Positions 9,454 to 19,162 of a stretch of 51,882 nt of DNA are shown one piece after another. The stretch lies in contig NGBS01000627.1 of NCBI GenBank assembly GCA_002245135.1, positions 1 through 51,882 on the forward strand, read 5' to 3'. The notes beneath the pieces were generated by a model, which saw only the letters and a program-made list of their open reading frames with translations, was not told where the DNA came from and did not search any database. The position numbers and the translations under genes are program-made. This stretch comes from Proteromonas lacertae. Taxonomy: Eukaryota > Sar > Bigyra > Opalinata > Proteromonadidae. Every line of letters starts with the position of its first letter. Position 1 is the first letter of the stretch.

Positions 9454-10284
9454 ATGAGCATTATTTTGTTTTTGAATATTATGCTACGTTATTATTTTGT
9501 ATCATTTTTATTATTAATTATATATATAAAATATAAAAATTGCAGTATTTGTGTAGATTGTATATCATTAATTATTCCTTCAACTGAAAATGACTTTTTA
9601 AACTGTTATAATCAATTTTTCTACTATCATGATAGTTTTTCATATGCAAAAGAAATAATTATTTCAATGAGTTCTGTTACCAACTCTACATTAGTGATAA
9701 AATTAATAAGTAATTTAAGATTAAAAACAAAAATTACTTTGGGTTTGAGAAAATCTCAACATAATCCAGGATCAAACAGAAATTATGGATTTTCTTTAAG
9801 TAAATGTGAAGTAGTATCTTTTTTTGATATGGATGATTTAATGTCAGTAAACAGGCTTCCTATTATGTATAACATATTTAAAAATGATTTATCTGTAGAA
9901 TTTGTATTACATCAATATTCTTCTAAATGTAATGGAATTAATAAGAAATATGATACAAATAATTCATTAAGATTTAAATATAATTTATCATATGATAATA
10001 TATATAGAGAATACTATAACATACACAAAAAAGTAAAACTAAAGGATATATGGTGTTGTAAGTATATTAATAAAATTAAATATGAAAAAATTCATAACGG
10101 TTGGCCAACAATGAGAAGATACATATTAAATAAAATAAAATATAATGATAGTTATGAATCTGGTGAAGATTCTGATTTTAATTCAAAAGTGATACTAAAT
10201 AAATATCATGTTATAATTTTAAAAATAAGCCTTGGATACTATAAGAAAGATAATAACTGTAAAAATCTTCTATCATGTTTATAA
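9454..10284 (+). CDS. GT2-like (GT-A) glycosyltransferase, type II membrane protein
   Basis: 276 residues. Residues 3-28 form a signal anchor. CISLIIPSTENDF (residues 36-48) is the usual GT2 opening strand. NPGSNRNYG (104-112) precedes FFDMDD (123-128), which holds the DxD-type metal and nucleotide-sugar site, and GEDSDF (237-242) fits the catalytic-acid block. Paralogue of 15521-16321 on the other strand, sharing SNRN, D(M/I)DD, NGWPT and the ending YKKDNNC. The ATG overlaps the stop of the dead GT-B gene upstream (4 bases, ATGA). Probably Golgi-located; donor and acceptor unknown. The reading frame looks intact. Confidence 0.75.
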   Translation: MSIILFLNIMLRYYFVSFLLLIIYIKYKNCSICVDCISLIIPSTENDFLNCYNQFFYYHDSFSYAKEIIISMSSVTNSTLVIKLISNLRLKTKITLGLRKSQHNPGSNRNYGFSLSKCEVVSFFDMDDLMSVNRLPIMYNIFKNDLSVEFVLHQYSSKCNGINKKYDTNNSLRFKYNLSYDNIYREYYNIHKKVKLKDIWCCKYINKIKYEKIHNGWPTMRRYILNKIKYNDSYESGEDSDFNSKVILNKYHVIILKISLGYYKKDNNCKNLLSCL

Positions 10285-10322
10285 TAATATCTAATAGCTA
10301 TTTCAAATTTATAAATATTAGC

Positions 10323-10727
10323 ATGAAATATAGAAATGGTATTGAACAATTAAAAGGATATTCAATTATTATTATTGTATTATACCATGTAATATTCTTA
10401 AACTTGTTATAAAATTTATATTATATTACAAATTATTTTAATCTTATAATACACATGAATCTTTTTTATGATAATAAGCACAAAGAGTATATAAAATATT
10501 ATCATATTAGGATAAAATTTTACTTACAATACCTAAAATCTAAATCAACATTTGTATTATATTTTTTACCAACACCTGTATTGATACATAGAATTCCATG
10601 TAGTAAACAAAAAGATCATGTTGCACTTAACGGTGTAGATATAAATATATATTCTCACACACATAATCATATGGATGGAATTGAAGTTATTAATTTAACA
10701 TATCTATTGTGTAATTCACATTTTTAA
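10323..10727 (+). pseudogene. Acyltransferase-3/SGNH remnant, internally deleted
   Basis: The first 28 codons from ATG 10323 (YRNGIEQLKGYSIIIIVLYH) match the start of acyltransferase-3 proteins, as in 31851-33074 (YRYDLDCLRGIAMLLVYVYH). The later part (10455-10727) matches the end of the SGNH module: a Cys-containing loop, then YSHTHNHMDGIEVINLTYLL, compare YKDNNHLNLNFTYFL in 31192-31854, with the Asp/Asn-x-His motif of SGNH esterases. Eight or so membrane helices in between are missing, and the two parts are in different frames. It once O-acylated glycans; now dead. Confidence 0.65.
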
Positions 10728-10876
10728 CTTTTATAAGAATATATTAATTACACAAATGTTGCTAAAGGTAATATAGAATGGGAATATATACTTTCCAAAA
10801 ATAAAATATTAAGATATGTTATAATATATTACTTCATGAATATAATTATGTAGGGAATTTTTATTTAAAAGAAATT

Positions 10877-11692
10877 ATGTATTTCCATATATGCAAATGT
10901 TATGATTTATGCTATCTTTCATTTTACATCATTTTATTTTTGTATATTTACATAATTACAAAATTAAAAAATAAATATGTAAAGGATAAACATAGATTAG
11001 TGGTGTATATAAGTTCTTGTAATAGATATAATTATTTTAACATTACAATTAATTCAATTGTCTCTCATATTATGCTATATGAATCAATAGAGTACCATAT
11101 AATTCTATTTGATCAAGGAACAATTGAATTAAGAAATCATTCATTAATTAATTATAACGTTTATGATTGTTTTTATATGAATCCAAATGGTTATATTTAT
11201 ACGTATAATGTAGTGTTTTCATATTTATACAGCGAATATGCTTTACTAATTGATGATGATAGGCCTATAAGAAAAAATATTGAAAATAATCTTATCAACA
11301 AAAATGTGTTAGAGTTATGTATGAATATTATGGATATAAGAAATGATATATATGGTTTTATATTAAAACAAGAAAAGGATGGTGATGTTAGATGTTATAA
11401 TGCAACAATAATAAATACAATTAGATATTGTAAAGTCGAAAAAGCATATTTAGGTTATTATTATAGTAATGGAGCATCAATTTATAGAACTAAAAGTTTA
11501 AAAATAATTGATCAATACAAAGGGGAAAAAAAAGTTGCAGAATATTTTGGAAAGACTATGTTAAGAATGGCATATTTATGTGATAATGTCAATTGTAAAT
11601 CGATAAGTAATATGTGCAACTATATAATGGATCATATTGGCACGATTAGCTCATTAAAAAATAAAAATATATGCAGTCTTTACTTTTATTAA
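10877..11692 (+). CDS. GT-A/GT2-like glycosyltransferase
   Basis: 271 residues, ATG start. A strong hydrophobic segment at residues 10-30 is a likely signal anchor. LVVYISSCNRYNYFNITINS (41-60) resembles the first beta-strand and helix of GT2 enzymes, and ALLIDDDRP (122-130) gives a D-D-D metal site in the right place. A C-terminal block with SNGASIYR is consistent with the acceptor side. It is not close to the 9454/15521 pair. Intact frame; AT-rich codon use like its neighbours; co-oriented with the FkbM gene 75 bases downstream. The donor sugar cannot be told. Confidence 0.65.
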   Translation: MYFHICKCYDLCYLSFYIILFLYIYIITKLKNKYVKDKHRLVVYISSCNRYNYFNITINSIVSHIMLYESIEYHIILFDQGTIELRNHSLINYNVYDCFYMNPNGYIYTYNVVFSYLYSEYALLIDDDRPIRKNIENNLINKNVLELCMNIMDIRNDIYGFILKQEKDGDVRCYNATIINTIRYCKVEKAYLGYYYSNGASIYRTKSLKIIDQYKGEKKVAEYFGKTMLRMAYLCDNVNCKSISNMCNYIMDHIGTISSLKNKNICSLYFY

Positions 11693-11766
11693 TAAATGAA
11701 TTGAAGTATATAAGCTAAATATGACATAAACAAAGGAATTGAAGTAATCTGTAAGAATTGAAGTGT

Positions 11767-12513
11767 ATGTTTGTTGAAATATTTCTATTCTTAATTATAT
11801 TCAGTTATATTTACATCAAAATAGTACTAAATAAAAAAGAAATACTTTTAAATAGTATAACTTCCATAGTAATTCCATCAATTATCAATGAACAATCTTA
11901 TTTCTTTGTTAAAACTAGATACAAAAATATTTCATTTTATCAGTGTATAAGAAGTAGTGATATTGTGTCTGATTTTATAAAAAAATATGGTAAATGGGAT
12001 GAATGCCAACAAATATATGACATATGGAGTAAAAGTAGTAAAAATGGCATTTTTCTGGATTTAGGAGCAAATATAGGCTCATGCTCTTTTCTATTCGCTG
12101 AATTAGGAATTCATGTTATTGCTTTTGAGCCTTTAAATAATAATTTATTTCCTTTTACTATTACAACTTTTACTAATAAAAAATATAAAGAATATATAAA
12201 AATATATCCATATGCATTAGGAAAAGAGAATACTTATAGAGTAATACATATACTTAAAAAGAATTGGGGAGCTTCTTCATTGTATAGTAATGTTAGAGAT
12301 TATAATGATACTGTTCATGTAGTAAAAATAAATCAATTTGATAAAATAATACCAAAATTAATATCACTGATTAAAATTGATGTTGAAGGTGCAGAATATG
12401 ATCTTTTCGAAGGAGGAGATATATTTTTTAAAACTCATCATGCAGAATATATGTTTATTGAGGCAAGTTGCGGAAAGAAAAGTATAAATGGCTTTAATAA
12501 AATTGAAAAATAA
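11767..12513 (+). CDS. FkbM-family SAM methyltransferase
   Basis: 248 residues from the ATG at 11767 (a TTG 9 bases upstream is in frame but unlikely). N-terminal membrane anchor at residues 2-20. FLDLGANIGSCSF (about 96-108) is SAM-binding motif I, VIAFEPLNNN the second strand, and LIKIDVEGAEYDLFEGG (about 203-217) the IDVEGAE signature of FkbM (PF05050). FkbM enzymes O-methylate sugars or other small hydroxyls; here a glycan substrate is inferred from the neighbours. The C-terminus is short by some tens of residues compared with many relatives, ending soon after FIEASCG, so the tail may be lost. Confidence 0.8.
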   Translation: MFVEIFLFLIIFSYIYIKIVLNKKEILLNSITSIVIPSIINEQSYFFVKTRYKNISFYQCIRSSDIVSDFIKKYGKWDECQQIYDIWSKSSKNGIFLDLGANIGSCSFLFAELGIHVIAFEPLNNNLFPFTITTFTNKKYKEYIKIYPYALGKENTYRVIHILKKNWGASSLYSNVRDYNDTVHVVKINQFDKIIPKLISLIKIDVEGAEYDLFEGGDIFFKTHHAEYMFIEASCGKKSINGFNKIEK

Positions 12514-12976
12514 GCTTTGGAAATGTAGTTGCAAAATATAGTAGTTAAATCACAAATTAATATGTTTCCTATTAATAATACTTAAAAGAAAAACATATTA
12601 CATCAAATAATTAACAATTTATATAAACATTCGACTTTTGTTTTTACAATTTTATTCTTTGTTTTTATTACAAAATCGAACTAATAAATGTCTAGAACAA
12701 ATCGTCATGTCTAGAACAATTACACGCTACAGAATGATTACATACAGATGAATATTAGGATTGATGTAGCATAAGAGAAATCGTAGCACATTGACAAGTA
12801 TGGAGTCGATGATCTCAAACCTGGATTAAGGAGGGCTACTTGATAATATAACACTTGGATAGGATTTACTCCGAGTAGTTCTTCATACCCTAATCTATCA
12901 AGACAACATCAGTAAAGCCAAATGGCATTGTTGGACAATTAACTTGACCTTGCCGCATAGTCGGTAGATATGTTTT
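12514..12976. other. Gap: AT-rich, then GC-richer relic sequence
   Basis: 12514-12690 is AT-rich with nothing recognisable except a doubled ATGTCTAGAACAA. From about 12690 the base composition rises and the sequence resembles the mobile-element relics, but no frame is readable. The inverted duplication begins at about 12977. Confidence 0.4.
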
Positions 12977-13393
12977 TACCTTTACATGAGTGATAATAAG
13001 TATTTTGGATTTCTTACAAGGAGAAGTAAACACACTTCATGTTGTTGTAACTCAATGATAGATGAAGTATGGGAAGATGAAGGTTGAGACTTCGGATCAG
13101 TCTACAACAACAGCTATCTCAATAACCGGATGATCTTCAATGAAAATCTGGACGTTCAAAACAAGGAGGATTCCAAGGACGCTTACTAGCACTTCACCAT
13201 TGCAGAAGAACTCTCGAAAGCTGTTCGTCTATAATCGGCAACTCCTTTTAGCGATATGCACAAAGCGTTCAAAGTCAAAATCCATTACTCGATAAGATCC
13301 AGGGAAATGCATGATTTATTAAATTTGTAACTCCCGCCAGGAGAAGTTTCGAAGTGTTAACAATTCCGAGGTGAGTTGTGAATCGACATTCCC

Positions 13394-13546
13394 TATATAG
13401 TATATATATGGGACTTTGGCCCAATGTCACAGTGTCCTAACGAGTTTTCTAGGTGTAGGTCTCCTAACCCTAACCCTAACCTTTACCTCTAGAACACTAG
13501 CTAGAACACTATGACATAAGCCAAAATCTCATATATATACTATATA
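13394..13546. mobile_element. Miniature hairpin-ended element with telomere-like core (left copy)
   Basis: 153 bp, tips TATATAGTATATATATGGG and the inverse, imperfect target duplications ATTCCC / ATTCAC. The arms are diverged, so this copy is older than 24077-24301. The centre contains CCTAACCCTAACCCTAACC, three telomere-type repeats. Part of the inverted duplication. Confidence 0.8.
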
Positions 13547-13549
13547 ATT

Positions 13550-14010
13550 CACGGCAGTGTTACTATTCCTACGATTCCAATCATGATCCAGCTCTGTATA
13601 CTTATCGGTGAATCAACTTCCGAGAATAATCAACAGCCCGCAATTCGTCAATGGCTTACAATCAATTCTCGGAAATCGCCCCATTCGTATTGCTACAACC
13701 AGGAGATCTCTATCGCTATAGTCAAGACTATAATCGTCCTTGACTTCGACGAGATCTCCTACAAGATATAGAACTACCGAGAAAAAGATGTTCCCTTAGC
13801 AACCTCGAGGTAGAAGATCACAGTGGACTATGCCGTCTGTCAGTTCTTTATGCATTGTAAGAGTTTATCGTCAAAGTCGAGATTAAGTCTTGAACATTGC
13901 TGAGAGGTTTTGCACAACCTACGTGTATCAGCTACTACTCGATCGATAGGATTTCTTCGTCCTCTCGGCAAAGGAACGATACGAACACATCAACTACGAT
14001 AACAAGGTGT
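13550..14010. pseudogene. Hairpin-element relic, duplicated copy
   Basis: GC-richer decayed coding sequence. At about 13885-14005 on the plus strand one can read LNIAERF, YVYQ and FFVLSAKERYE, the same protein block as in the E1 relic at 1845-2340. Broken in several places; a fossil of the family. Confidence 0.5.
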
Positions 14011-14086
14011 ACCTTAAATATTCTCAAATAAAAGTAAAAATACTTAATTTTACAAAACTATATTGGAAATATAACAATTATTGAAA

Positions 14087-14467
14087 TTAATTATTTTTTT
14101 TACATAAAACACATACTTCATAACCAGCTGATTTTATACTTCTCTCTATATATTTTTTAAGATTAATTGATTTCAGTATTTCAAATGTTTCATTATCTCC
14201 ATAATAATGCTTATCATATCTGTGATAATATATAGGAGATACAGAATAGCCCATATTGCTTAATAGATATTCTAATGATTCATATGAAAAGAATATATAA
14301 TGAGATGCTAATGGTTGAAATGTTATAGACTCTTCCTTATTTTTATATAAAACACTTGTGTATGAGTTTATATCTGGAACACATGCTATTAAATATCCAT
14401 TTATTTTTTGCATGAAATGTATATTTCTTAAAACAACTAATATATTATTATAAAATATATGCTCCAA
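14087..14467 (-). pseudogene. Truncated methyltransferase copy (C-terminal 126 codons)
   Basis: Sequence-identical in translation to the last 126 residues of the methyltransferase at 29011-29733. It starts exactly at the edge of the inverted duplication: after the shared TGCTCCAAAA the flanks differ. SAM-binding residues are not in this part, so it cannot work as a methyltransferase. Product of the duplication, not an independent gene. Confidence 0.85.
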
Positions 14468-14531
14468 AAGACATCAGTTTATTTCTAGTCAATATAAAAC
14501 ACATCATATTTTTCTTATCTTATACTAATAT

Positions 14532-14985
14532 TATATATATATGGGAATCTTGCCCCATGTCGTAGTCCCATATATATAAACTGACTACTAGATTCCTGCT
14601 ATGAGGTCTTCTTCTACAAGAAGAGCTGTTCCTAAGATAAGTTCATCTACAGAACCGTGTAAACCGATTGTAAAGACTAGGATGGTTCTACGATTTCTTT
14701 GAACTCTTTCAATCAACCAGCTCCTATGGCAGCTCCTTCTTTCAATCCAGTAATGATGATGTCTCCATCGGCTACTTCAAATTCCTTTGCATTTCCCGGA
14801 GCTGCCCAATAACAACAACAATTACAACCTGAGAAGCCCCAGCTCCGCATCTGTGGTAAGTACTGGCACTACTTCCTTAAGCAAGATCAAGTACCCTTCT
14901 ATGTTGAAGCCATGGTTGAAAAGATCTCTGAGTATGATACCAACTAATACCTTCAGTTGAATGACTTCAAGGAGAAAAGTGTTCT
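14532..14985 (+). mobile_element. E3: truncated relic of the hairpin-ended family
   Basis: The left tip has the hairpin ATGGGAATCTTG...CGTAGTCCCAT (about 14541-14572) of the family; no right tip. Inside is decayed coding sequence: a Pro/Ala/Met/Ser-rich stretch near 14700-14800 and KYWHYFLKQDQVPFYVEAMV near 14860-14930. Broken. It abuts and probably truncated the acyltransferase gene on its right. Confidence 0.55.
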
Positions 14986-14990
14986 AATTG

Positions 14991-15515
14991 TTAATATGTA
15001 TAATTGTTAAAATGTGAAGTGGATATTTTTGGAATTAAAATGCATAATGATATAATTATATTTATGATTTTAGAGGAATAAACGCTTAATATTTGAAACA
15101 AAAATAATTGCATATCCACAGAAATATACCAATTATGTAAAAATAGAGAATTATCAGGTGGATTAAAATAGTCAGTTGAGCAGTATATATAGTAATAATT
15201 AGAGCAGATAAATGTGATTGATAATATTTCTGTATATAAAACTATATAATGCTGTTTATATATTTCATTATAATAATATAAAATTATAATCCACATATTT
15301 GTTATACATAGGAAAAGTAATCTGATATATCTCTTATGTAAACTAATAAATAGTATATTTGAATGTAACAAATATCCTGAAATTGCTATAAACACAGTAA
15401 CGGCAATATATCCAAACTTTAAAATATTGCAATGATATAGAATAACAATAAAAATAGTATATCCTCTAAGTATCTGAATATCATTGCTGTAATTTATAAT
15501 ACGATGTTTATAAAT
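14991..15515 (-). pseudogene. Acyltransferase-3 N-terminal fragment
   Basis: Open frame from about 15515 with NDIQILRGYTIFIVILYH, the family opening with catalytic His, then GYIAVTVFIAISGYLL and LFLHNWYISVDMQLFLF (compare the VIHFWSLSVENQFYIIYPLF block in 31851-33074). These are signatures of membrane acyltransferase-3 (PF01757), which transfers acyl groups to glycans. Only the first third to half is present; the E3 relic lies at its 3' end. No ATG exists in the frame upstream of the first helix, and it begins within a few bases of the stop of the glycosyltransferase at 15521. Dead fragment. Confidence 0.7.
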
Positions 15516-15520
15516 AGTAA

Positions 15521-16321
15521 TTAAAATTTACAGTTATTATCTTTAATATAGAATCCCAACGGCTCTTTAAACAAAGCTACTTTATATCCTTTAACCACAA
15601 TACGAGATATAAAATCTAAGTCTTCTGTTGCAGTAAGTGTGTCATTATATTTTATATGATACATAATATTCCTTTTTATGGTAGGCCAACCATTTGTTAT
15701 ATAGAATCTATTTGATACATCACACTTATATATTCTATTATCAAATGTAAATGTTTTTCTACACCTCTCTGTTATAATTCCAAATTGATTAGCAACTACA
15801 TATTTGTTAAATACCATAGATATGTTTTGAGAATCCAACCTACTATAATTTCTTGTGGAAGGATGAAATACAACATCAATGTTTCTATTTTCATAAAATA
15901 TTCTGCATAGAGTATAAATCCTGTAAATTGACATTGTATCATCAATATCAAAATAAGATATTATAGAGCAGTGTGAATAAATATAACCTATATTTCTGTT
16001 TGAAGCAGCATTGTGTTTTTTTTTTCTGTATATAATTATTAGACCATTTGTACATTTGTTTAATTTTTCTGTATCTTTAACAACTCGGCTAATATTATTT
16101 GAAAGAATTCCTGAAATTATTATAACAATTTCATGGGGATATTTTATTGATCTACATATACTTCTTATCAAAATATTGCTACATCTATTAATATCCTCAA
16201 AAGTCGTTGGTATTATTAAAGAAAGACAAAAAGGTATTAATTTAATAATTGATTTTATATATAGAGTAAAAAGAATTATAAAATTTAAAAAGAGAAATGT
16301 AAAAAATAGGTAAATTTTCCC
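15521..16321 (-). CDS. GT2-like glycosyltransferase, start unresolved
   Basis: Paralogue of 9454-10284. The open frame runs back to a stop at 16322 and encodes a hydrophobic anchor (IYLFFTFLFLNFIILFTLYI), then SLIIPTTFEDI, SNRNIG, YFDIDD (metal-binding DxD), NGWPTIKR and ATEDLDF (catalytic acid), ending FYIKDNNCKF. All blocks of the family are in register. No ATG occurs in this frame before the catalytic domain; only a TTG at 16171 would give a shortened protein. Either a small 5' exon or an error near the start must supply the start codon, or the gene is dying. Likely a Golgi type II enzyme with unknown donor. Confidence 0.65.
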   Translation of the reverse strand, partial: GKIYLFFTFLFLNFIILFTLYIKSIIKLIPFCLSLIIPTTFEDINRCSNILIRSICRSIKYPHEIVIIISGILSNNISRVVKDTEKLNKCTNGLIIIYRKKKHNAASNRNIGYIYSHCSIISYFDIDDTMSIYRIYTLCRIFYENRNIDVVFHPSTRNYSRLDSQNISMVFNKYVVANQFGIITERCRKTFTFDNRIYKCDVSNRFYITNGWPTIKRNIMYHIKYNDTLTATEDLDFISRIVVKGYKVALFKEPLGFYIKDNNCKF

Positions 16322-16360
16322 TTAAATATAGTTTTTATATATGTATTTAAAAAAATATAA

Positions 16361-17398
16361 TCAAGATGTATTATTATTCATCATATTTAATAATAGTATT
16401 TCAATTGGAAAAAGACCATGTATAAATACTTTATTCTTAACTATTGATAAATCATTTTTCTTTCTGTATGTTATTTCAGTAATGTTGGATATATCTAAAT
16501 ACTTTAATTGACAATGCTTAATGAATATACCGAACATTACATCTTCAATCCAAATGAAATTATTACTATTTCTAATGTATTTATTAATGCAATTGAGTGT
16601 AGAGGATCTAAACAAAAATGCAGGTCCATATGGATATGATGGATAACTAATACTAAATATACTTTTGTTTTTACATGTTATTGACCATTTATAATTTGTA
16701 TTACATATTAGTTTTGGATTCATATGCATAGATCCTATCACAGAAATTTGTTTGTCACTTGAATTAATTATATTAAACATCATATTATTGTTAAAGTAAG
16801 TATCTATATCCAATTTTAATATCCATTCTATGTTATAACAATGGGTGAATATATATTTATAAAAACATATCATAATTAATGAGCAGTTATAATAATTAGA
16901 AATAACATTAAACACTAATATGTCATTGTAAAGTAGTATTTCTTTTTTTAGTATTGTACTCAAACTTTTGTAATATGAATTTCCACAAATAAATACATAT
17001 TTAATATTTTTTAACTTTCTTAAGAACCTTCTCATAATGTGTCTTTCATATAAACACTCAGGTCTTGATAGTATTCCTATTAATACAGTTGTATTATAAC
17101 AATTTTTTATTTTACTATATTCACTATTACACAAAACCAATTGTCTATTTAAAAAGAATGTATTATGAGGTATATAATTAACTTTTGGAAATGTATAATT
17201 TATCAATCTTCTCCCACAAGTAATATTGAAATTATTTCCACATTTTATATATGCATTTATATGTTTTATAATAGTTGCATTTATTTTAGTAATTATTTTC
17301 ATATAATAATTATCACATTCATTAACATAATAATATGAATATAGTATAATAACATTATATAAAAAAATATAAACATAAACGAAATAAATTGATTTCAT
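16361..17398 (-). CDS. GT31 beta-1,3-galactosyltransferase-like enzyme
   Basis: 345 residues from ATG 17398. Residues 3-24 are the signal anchor, followed by a short stem with Asn-linked sites. VLIGILSRPECLYERHIMRR (105-124) corresponds to the start of the Galactosyl_T domain (PF01762), LKLDIDTYF (195-202) carries the D-x-D site, YPSYPYGPAFLFRSS (252-266) is the conserved Pro/Tyr/Gly loop, and IEDVMFGIF (284-292) the EDV motif. Family members transfer galactose or GlcNAc in beta-1,3 linkage in the Golgi. Frame intact, all signature residues present. Convergent with nothing; the start lies 24 bases from the next plus-strand ATG (17422). Confidence 0.85.
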   Translation of the reverse strand: MKSIYFVYVYIFLYNVIILYSYYYVNECDNYYMKIITKINATIIKHINAYIKCGNNFNITCGRRLINYTFPKVNYIPHNTFFLNRQLVLCNSEYSKIKNCYNTTVLIGILSRPECLYERHIMRRFLRKLKNIKYVFICGNSYYKSLSTILKKEILLYNDILVFNVISNYYNCSLIMICFYKYIFTHCYNIEWILKLDIDTYFNNNMMFNIINSSDKQISVIGSMHMNPKLICNTNYKWSITCKNKSIFSISYPSYPYGPAFLFRSSTLNCINKYIRNSNNFIWIEDVMFGIFIKHCQLKYLDISNITEITYRKKNDLSIVKNKVFIHGLFPIEILLLNMMNNNTS

Positions 17399-17421
17399 AT
17401 GATTTGTTTAAAATAGTATAG

Positions 17422-17745
17422 ATGAATATGTTATTTTTAATAATTCTGTTTATCATGCTAATATCTGTATATTATAAAAAGATATATAATACTAATAAAA
17501 AACGAGGTATATCTGGTAGTTTTCTTTTATCAATTCTTTTATCAATTCTAAACTTAGTTATTGGTACTAATCTGAATGATTATTATAACTTCAAATATGT
17601 GGATCCATATCCTATAAAAGGTAAATACGATATTAATCAAGCATTTTGTTTTTCTTTTTATAGTTATTGCATTGAAACAGTCGACTTGATTGTGAAATTT
17701 ATAGAAATAAAATCATACTCTATAGCAAATACTATATGGTTGTAA
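17422..17745 (+). CDS. Short hypothetical membrane-anchored protein
   Basis: ATG-started frame of 107 codons. Residues 3-20 form a hydrophobic anchor, followed by a second hydrophobic stretch (SFLLSILLSILNLVIG). No family recognised. It could be the beginning of a truncated glycosyltransferase, or an accidental frame opposite the decayed GT-D gene next to it. Divergent from the GT31 gene 24 bases away. Confidence 0.3.
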   Translation: MNMLFLIILFIMLISVYYKKIYNTNKKRGISGSFLLSILLSILNLVIGTNLNDYYNFKYVDPYPIKGKYDINQAFCFSFYSYCIETVDLIVKFIEIKSYSIANTIWL

Positions 17746-17754
17746 TCTACTCCA

Positions 17755-18109
17755 TAATAACATTTGCAGTTCCTATTTCAATTTAAAGACAAAAACAAAT
17801 CTTTTCTTAGTTTGCATTCTCCACCTTTATATTGGAAATGATCTATTCCTTCAACATTGCTACCTATCATGATAGAGTATTAACCATCTCCATACTTACT
17901 TATTGATAAGTGATTGTTTCTATTTACAATTTCTGCAGCTATTTCATACCGCATTTGAAATATGTATTTGAAGTAAACGAGAATTTTTGGTTATTGTAAC
18001 AATTATATTTCTTATTCTTTACATGAAGATTAGATAATGATATATTTAATATTAAAAATGAAAATGAAATACATATAAAGAAATTAATATATAAAAATAT
18101 GCCACTCAT
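17755..18109 (-). pseudogene. GT-D fold glycosyltransferase remnant
   Basis: ATG at 18109 opens MSGIFLYINFFICISF, a membrane anchor. Further on, in another frame, come EIVNRNNHLSISKYGDG and HFQYKGGECKLRKDLFLSLN. The block S(I/V)-x-(R/K)(Y/F)GDGE with a following Phe-Gln and a leucine-rich helix is the signature of GT-D enzymes (PF08759). At least one frame change and one stop break it, and it has no C-terminal half. Too short and broken to be seen as an ordinary open frame; found by reading all frames. Confidence 0.55.
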
Positions 18110-18133
18110 TTTACAATGTCAGTGTAAAGTATC

Positions 18134-19162
18134 ATGTTCTACTGTATATTATTAATAACAAATTATTTATATTTTAGTGTTTCTGTATCTTTGTTTATAT
18201 TTTTAACTATCAGTTATAATAATAATAATAATATATACATATATTTAATATTTCCTAGCAAAGGAAAAGGAGGACCATATTCTTTATCATACTACATCTA
18301 CTGTGCAATAAAAAGATGGAATAATGATAGTATTATATCAAGAAAAGTAAAATTAATTTATAAAGAGTCAATTACTTTAAAAACTATTCAGAATATAATA
18401 CAGAAAGCACATACATTTATATGGTTTGAAAGAGCTGATTACATATATCTTGTAAATAATTCTACCTATGATTCTATGTTTAAAAAAATAATATATGGAC
18501 CAATTGTTACTCCTTTAAAATGGTTTGCTATGCCTAAGAATAATTCTTATGAAAAATATTGGTGTTTAGTAATGAAAAAAATAAATGCATTTGCAACTCA
18601 TTCGATTAGAGTTAAAAATCACATTATTAATCGCACAAATTGTCATTTTTATCTTACTAAATATTATATACTTACTCCATGCTTAGAATATAAACATAAT
18701 ATAAATTTCATCAACTCATTCAATCAAAGAAAGGTAGATTTTTTAGTTTATACCAAATATTCTGATTGTAGAAGAGTAAATGATGAAAAAATATTAATTG
18801 AATTTCTTATACAAAAATATACAATAGAAGTTATAAAATATGGGAATTATTCCAAAAGTAAAATGATGTTATTAGCTAATAATGCTAAATTTGTTATATA
18901 TTTCTCTTTTTATGATACTGGCGCACTTTCATTACTTGAAATGAAAGCAATGGGAGTATGGCCTATATCACATCAAGAAGAATTTATTGAAGAAGGTTAT
19001 GGTAGTATATTAAAAGAATTAGATACTAATATTACAAAATCTTTATATTATTTAAATGAGATATATAAAATAAAATACAATCCAAAAAAATTAGCTTTAA
19101 ATGTAAAGAATAATTTAAATTGTGTTAAATCATTAGAGAATATAGTTAAATTAATTAAATAA
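18134..19162 (+). CDS. GT-B fold glycosyltransferase (GT4-like)
   Basis: 342 residues from ATG 18134. Residues 2-28 are an anchor. YLIFPSKGKGGPYSLSYYIY (about 36-55) has the Gly-rich first loop of GT-B enzymes. FVIYFSFYDTGALSLLEMKA followed by MG (near 255-276) corresponds to the donor-binding helix where GT4 proteins have E-x7-E-type acidic and small residues. The dead paralogue is at 7495-9457. Its last 12 bases overlap the 3' end of the GT31 gene on the other strand (19151-19162). Frame intact. The family within GT-B is uncertain; sugar unknown. Confidence 0.65.
   Translation: MFYCILLITNYLYFSVSVSLFIFLTISYNNNNNIYIYLIFPSKGKGGPYSLSYYIYCAIKRWNNDSIISRKVKLIYKESITLKTIQNIIQKAHTFIWFERADYIYLVNNSTYDSMFKKIIYGPIVTPLKWFAMPKNNSYEKYWCLVMKKINAFATHSIRVKNHIINRTNCHFYLTKYYILTPCLEYKHNINFINSFNQRKVDFLVYTKYSDCRRVNDEKILIEFLIQKYTIEVIKYGNYSKSKMMLLANNAKFVIYFSFYDTGALSLLEMKAMGVWPISHQEEFIEEGYGSILKELDTNITKSLYYLNEIYKIKYNPKKLALNVKNNLNCVKSLENIVKLIK

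Larger units (their letters stand above)
7495..9457 (+). pseudogene. Dead GT-B glycosyltransferase, split by a hAT insertion
   Basis: Paralogue of the gene at 18134-19162. From an ATG at 7495 with a hydrophobic start it continues through IVFPSKSKGG and NNYTWFERAE (compare IYLIFPSKGKGG and HTFIWFERAD), then decays with in-frame stops and frame changes. At 8328 a hAT element interrupts it; the last 59 bp follow at 9399 (NNLNCLES..., compare NNLNCVKS) and end at TGA 9455-9457. That stop overlaps the ATG of the next gene at 9454. Non-functional: several stops plus the insertion. The hAT duplication is still perfect, so the insertion is younger than, or contemporary with, the decay. Confidence 0.8.
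12977..14468. repeat. Inverted duplication, left copy
   Basis: Matches 29352-30843 in inverse orientation with only scattered differences (coordinate sum about 43820 throughout). It includes relic element sequence, a miniature element and the last 126 codons of a methyltransferase gene. The gene is longer in the right copy, so the left copy is the derived or truncated one. Confidence 0.9.

Noticed and set aside
13583-13771. 62-codon frame (and inverted copy 30049-30237)
   Set aside because: Lies in relic sequence and resembles no protein; the copy is only due to the inverted duplication.
14526-14997. Possible 6-bp duplication TAATAT around the E3 relic
   Set aside because: The right side has no family tip and TAATAT is expected by chance in this AT-rich sequence.
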